NCBI GenBank assembly: GCA_026120185.1
Contig: JANUWF010001190.1
Coordinates: 558,001 to 622,000 of the forward strand
Source: Voacanga thouarsii
Taxonomy: Eukaryota; Streptophyta; Magnoliopsida; Gentianales; Apocynaceae
Direction: 5' to 3'
DNA: 64,000 bases
How positions within the stretch are numbered: the stretch's first letter is position 1; every line of letters begins with the position of its first letter. Under the pieces are notes generated by a model, which saw nothing but the letters and a program-made list of their open reading frames with translations, made no database searches and was not told where the DNA came from. Below, in pieces: positions 63,841 through 64,000 of the stretch. The position numbers and the translations under genes are program-made.

Positions 63841-64000
63841 TAATATTTAGTACAAATTCCTCACTATTGTTATTTTAAAATCCTATAGAATAAACAAATT
63901 GTAAGATGTATAAAGAAGAATTAAAAATCAAATTCATAATTTTATAGAAATATGATCATCTACAAACTTACTCTTTGTCTCTATATCATATGTTACGTTA
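63841..64000. other. AT-rich window end
   Basis: Nothing recognised. Confidence 0.4.

Overview
The window is nuclear DNA of a flowering plant, most likely a core eudicot. The evidence is dense spliced genes with GT-AG introns, very AT-rich intergenic DNA packed with plant transposon families (Helitron, hAT, MULE-like, Stowaway-like MITEs, a solo LTR), a eukaryotic tRNA-Lys with internal promoter boxes, and plant-specific proteins (pectin methylesterase, a CYP84A ferulate-5-hydroxylase, a PHD-SWIB-Plus3-GYF-CCCH protein). I could not name the species.

Layout. 1-609: last two exons of a pectinesterase (+). 2061-7179: complete 14-exon PHAF1/UPF0183 gene (-), converging on the pectinesterase. 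7666-11500: Helitron-like sequences, two of them joined head to tail, next to broken fragments of an exostosin-type (GT47) glycosyltransferase gene and of a GIF/SSXT transcription co-activator gene. 11500-25950: a gene-poor transposon-rich stretch with a G-rich hexamer minisatellite, a 3.8-kb decayed hAT transposon that carries a solo LTR, a 5' fragment of an acidic ribosomal protein P1 gene between two 400-bp direct repeats, and several MITEs. 26027-34352: an 11-exon PHD/SWIB/Plus-3/GYF/CCCH gene (+), 1462 aa, resembling Arabidopsis NERD and its paralogues, with WG/GW motifs and an AT-AC (U12-type) intron. 35973-41466: a 15-exon DUF726 (TMCO4/Mil1-like) hydrolase gene (+). 43563-47143: a 5-exon plant-conserved protein of unknown role (+) with a Pro-Ala repeat and a GC-AG intron. 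47765-51350: repeats, including a MULE-like element with arms of about 500 bp. 51725-51797: tRNA-Lys(CTT). 52077-55492: a 7-exon mitochondrial DUF1640 (FMP32/CCDC90) gene (+). 58890-61892: a 2-exon CYP84A ferulate-5-hydroxylase (-).

The genes do not form one pathway. From memory, their order echoes several duplicated Arabidopsis segments (PHAF1 beside a CCCH/PHD gene, DUF1640 near NERD, DUF726 beside FAH1), so the block looks like an unbroken ancestral neighbourhood. All intron/exon structures were worked out by hand from splice sites, reading-frame continuity and recalled family sequence; no alignment was run. I found no clear evidence of a wholly new system. The strongest unusual signals are the AT-AC intron, the WG/GW platform, the abutting Helitrons beside gene fragments, and the nested transposons.
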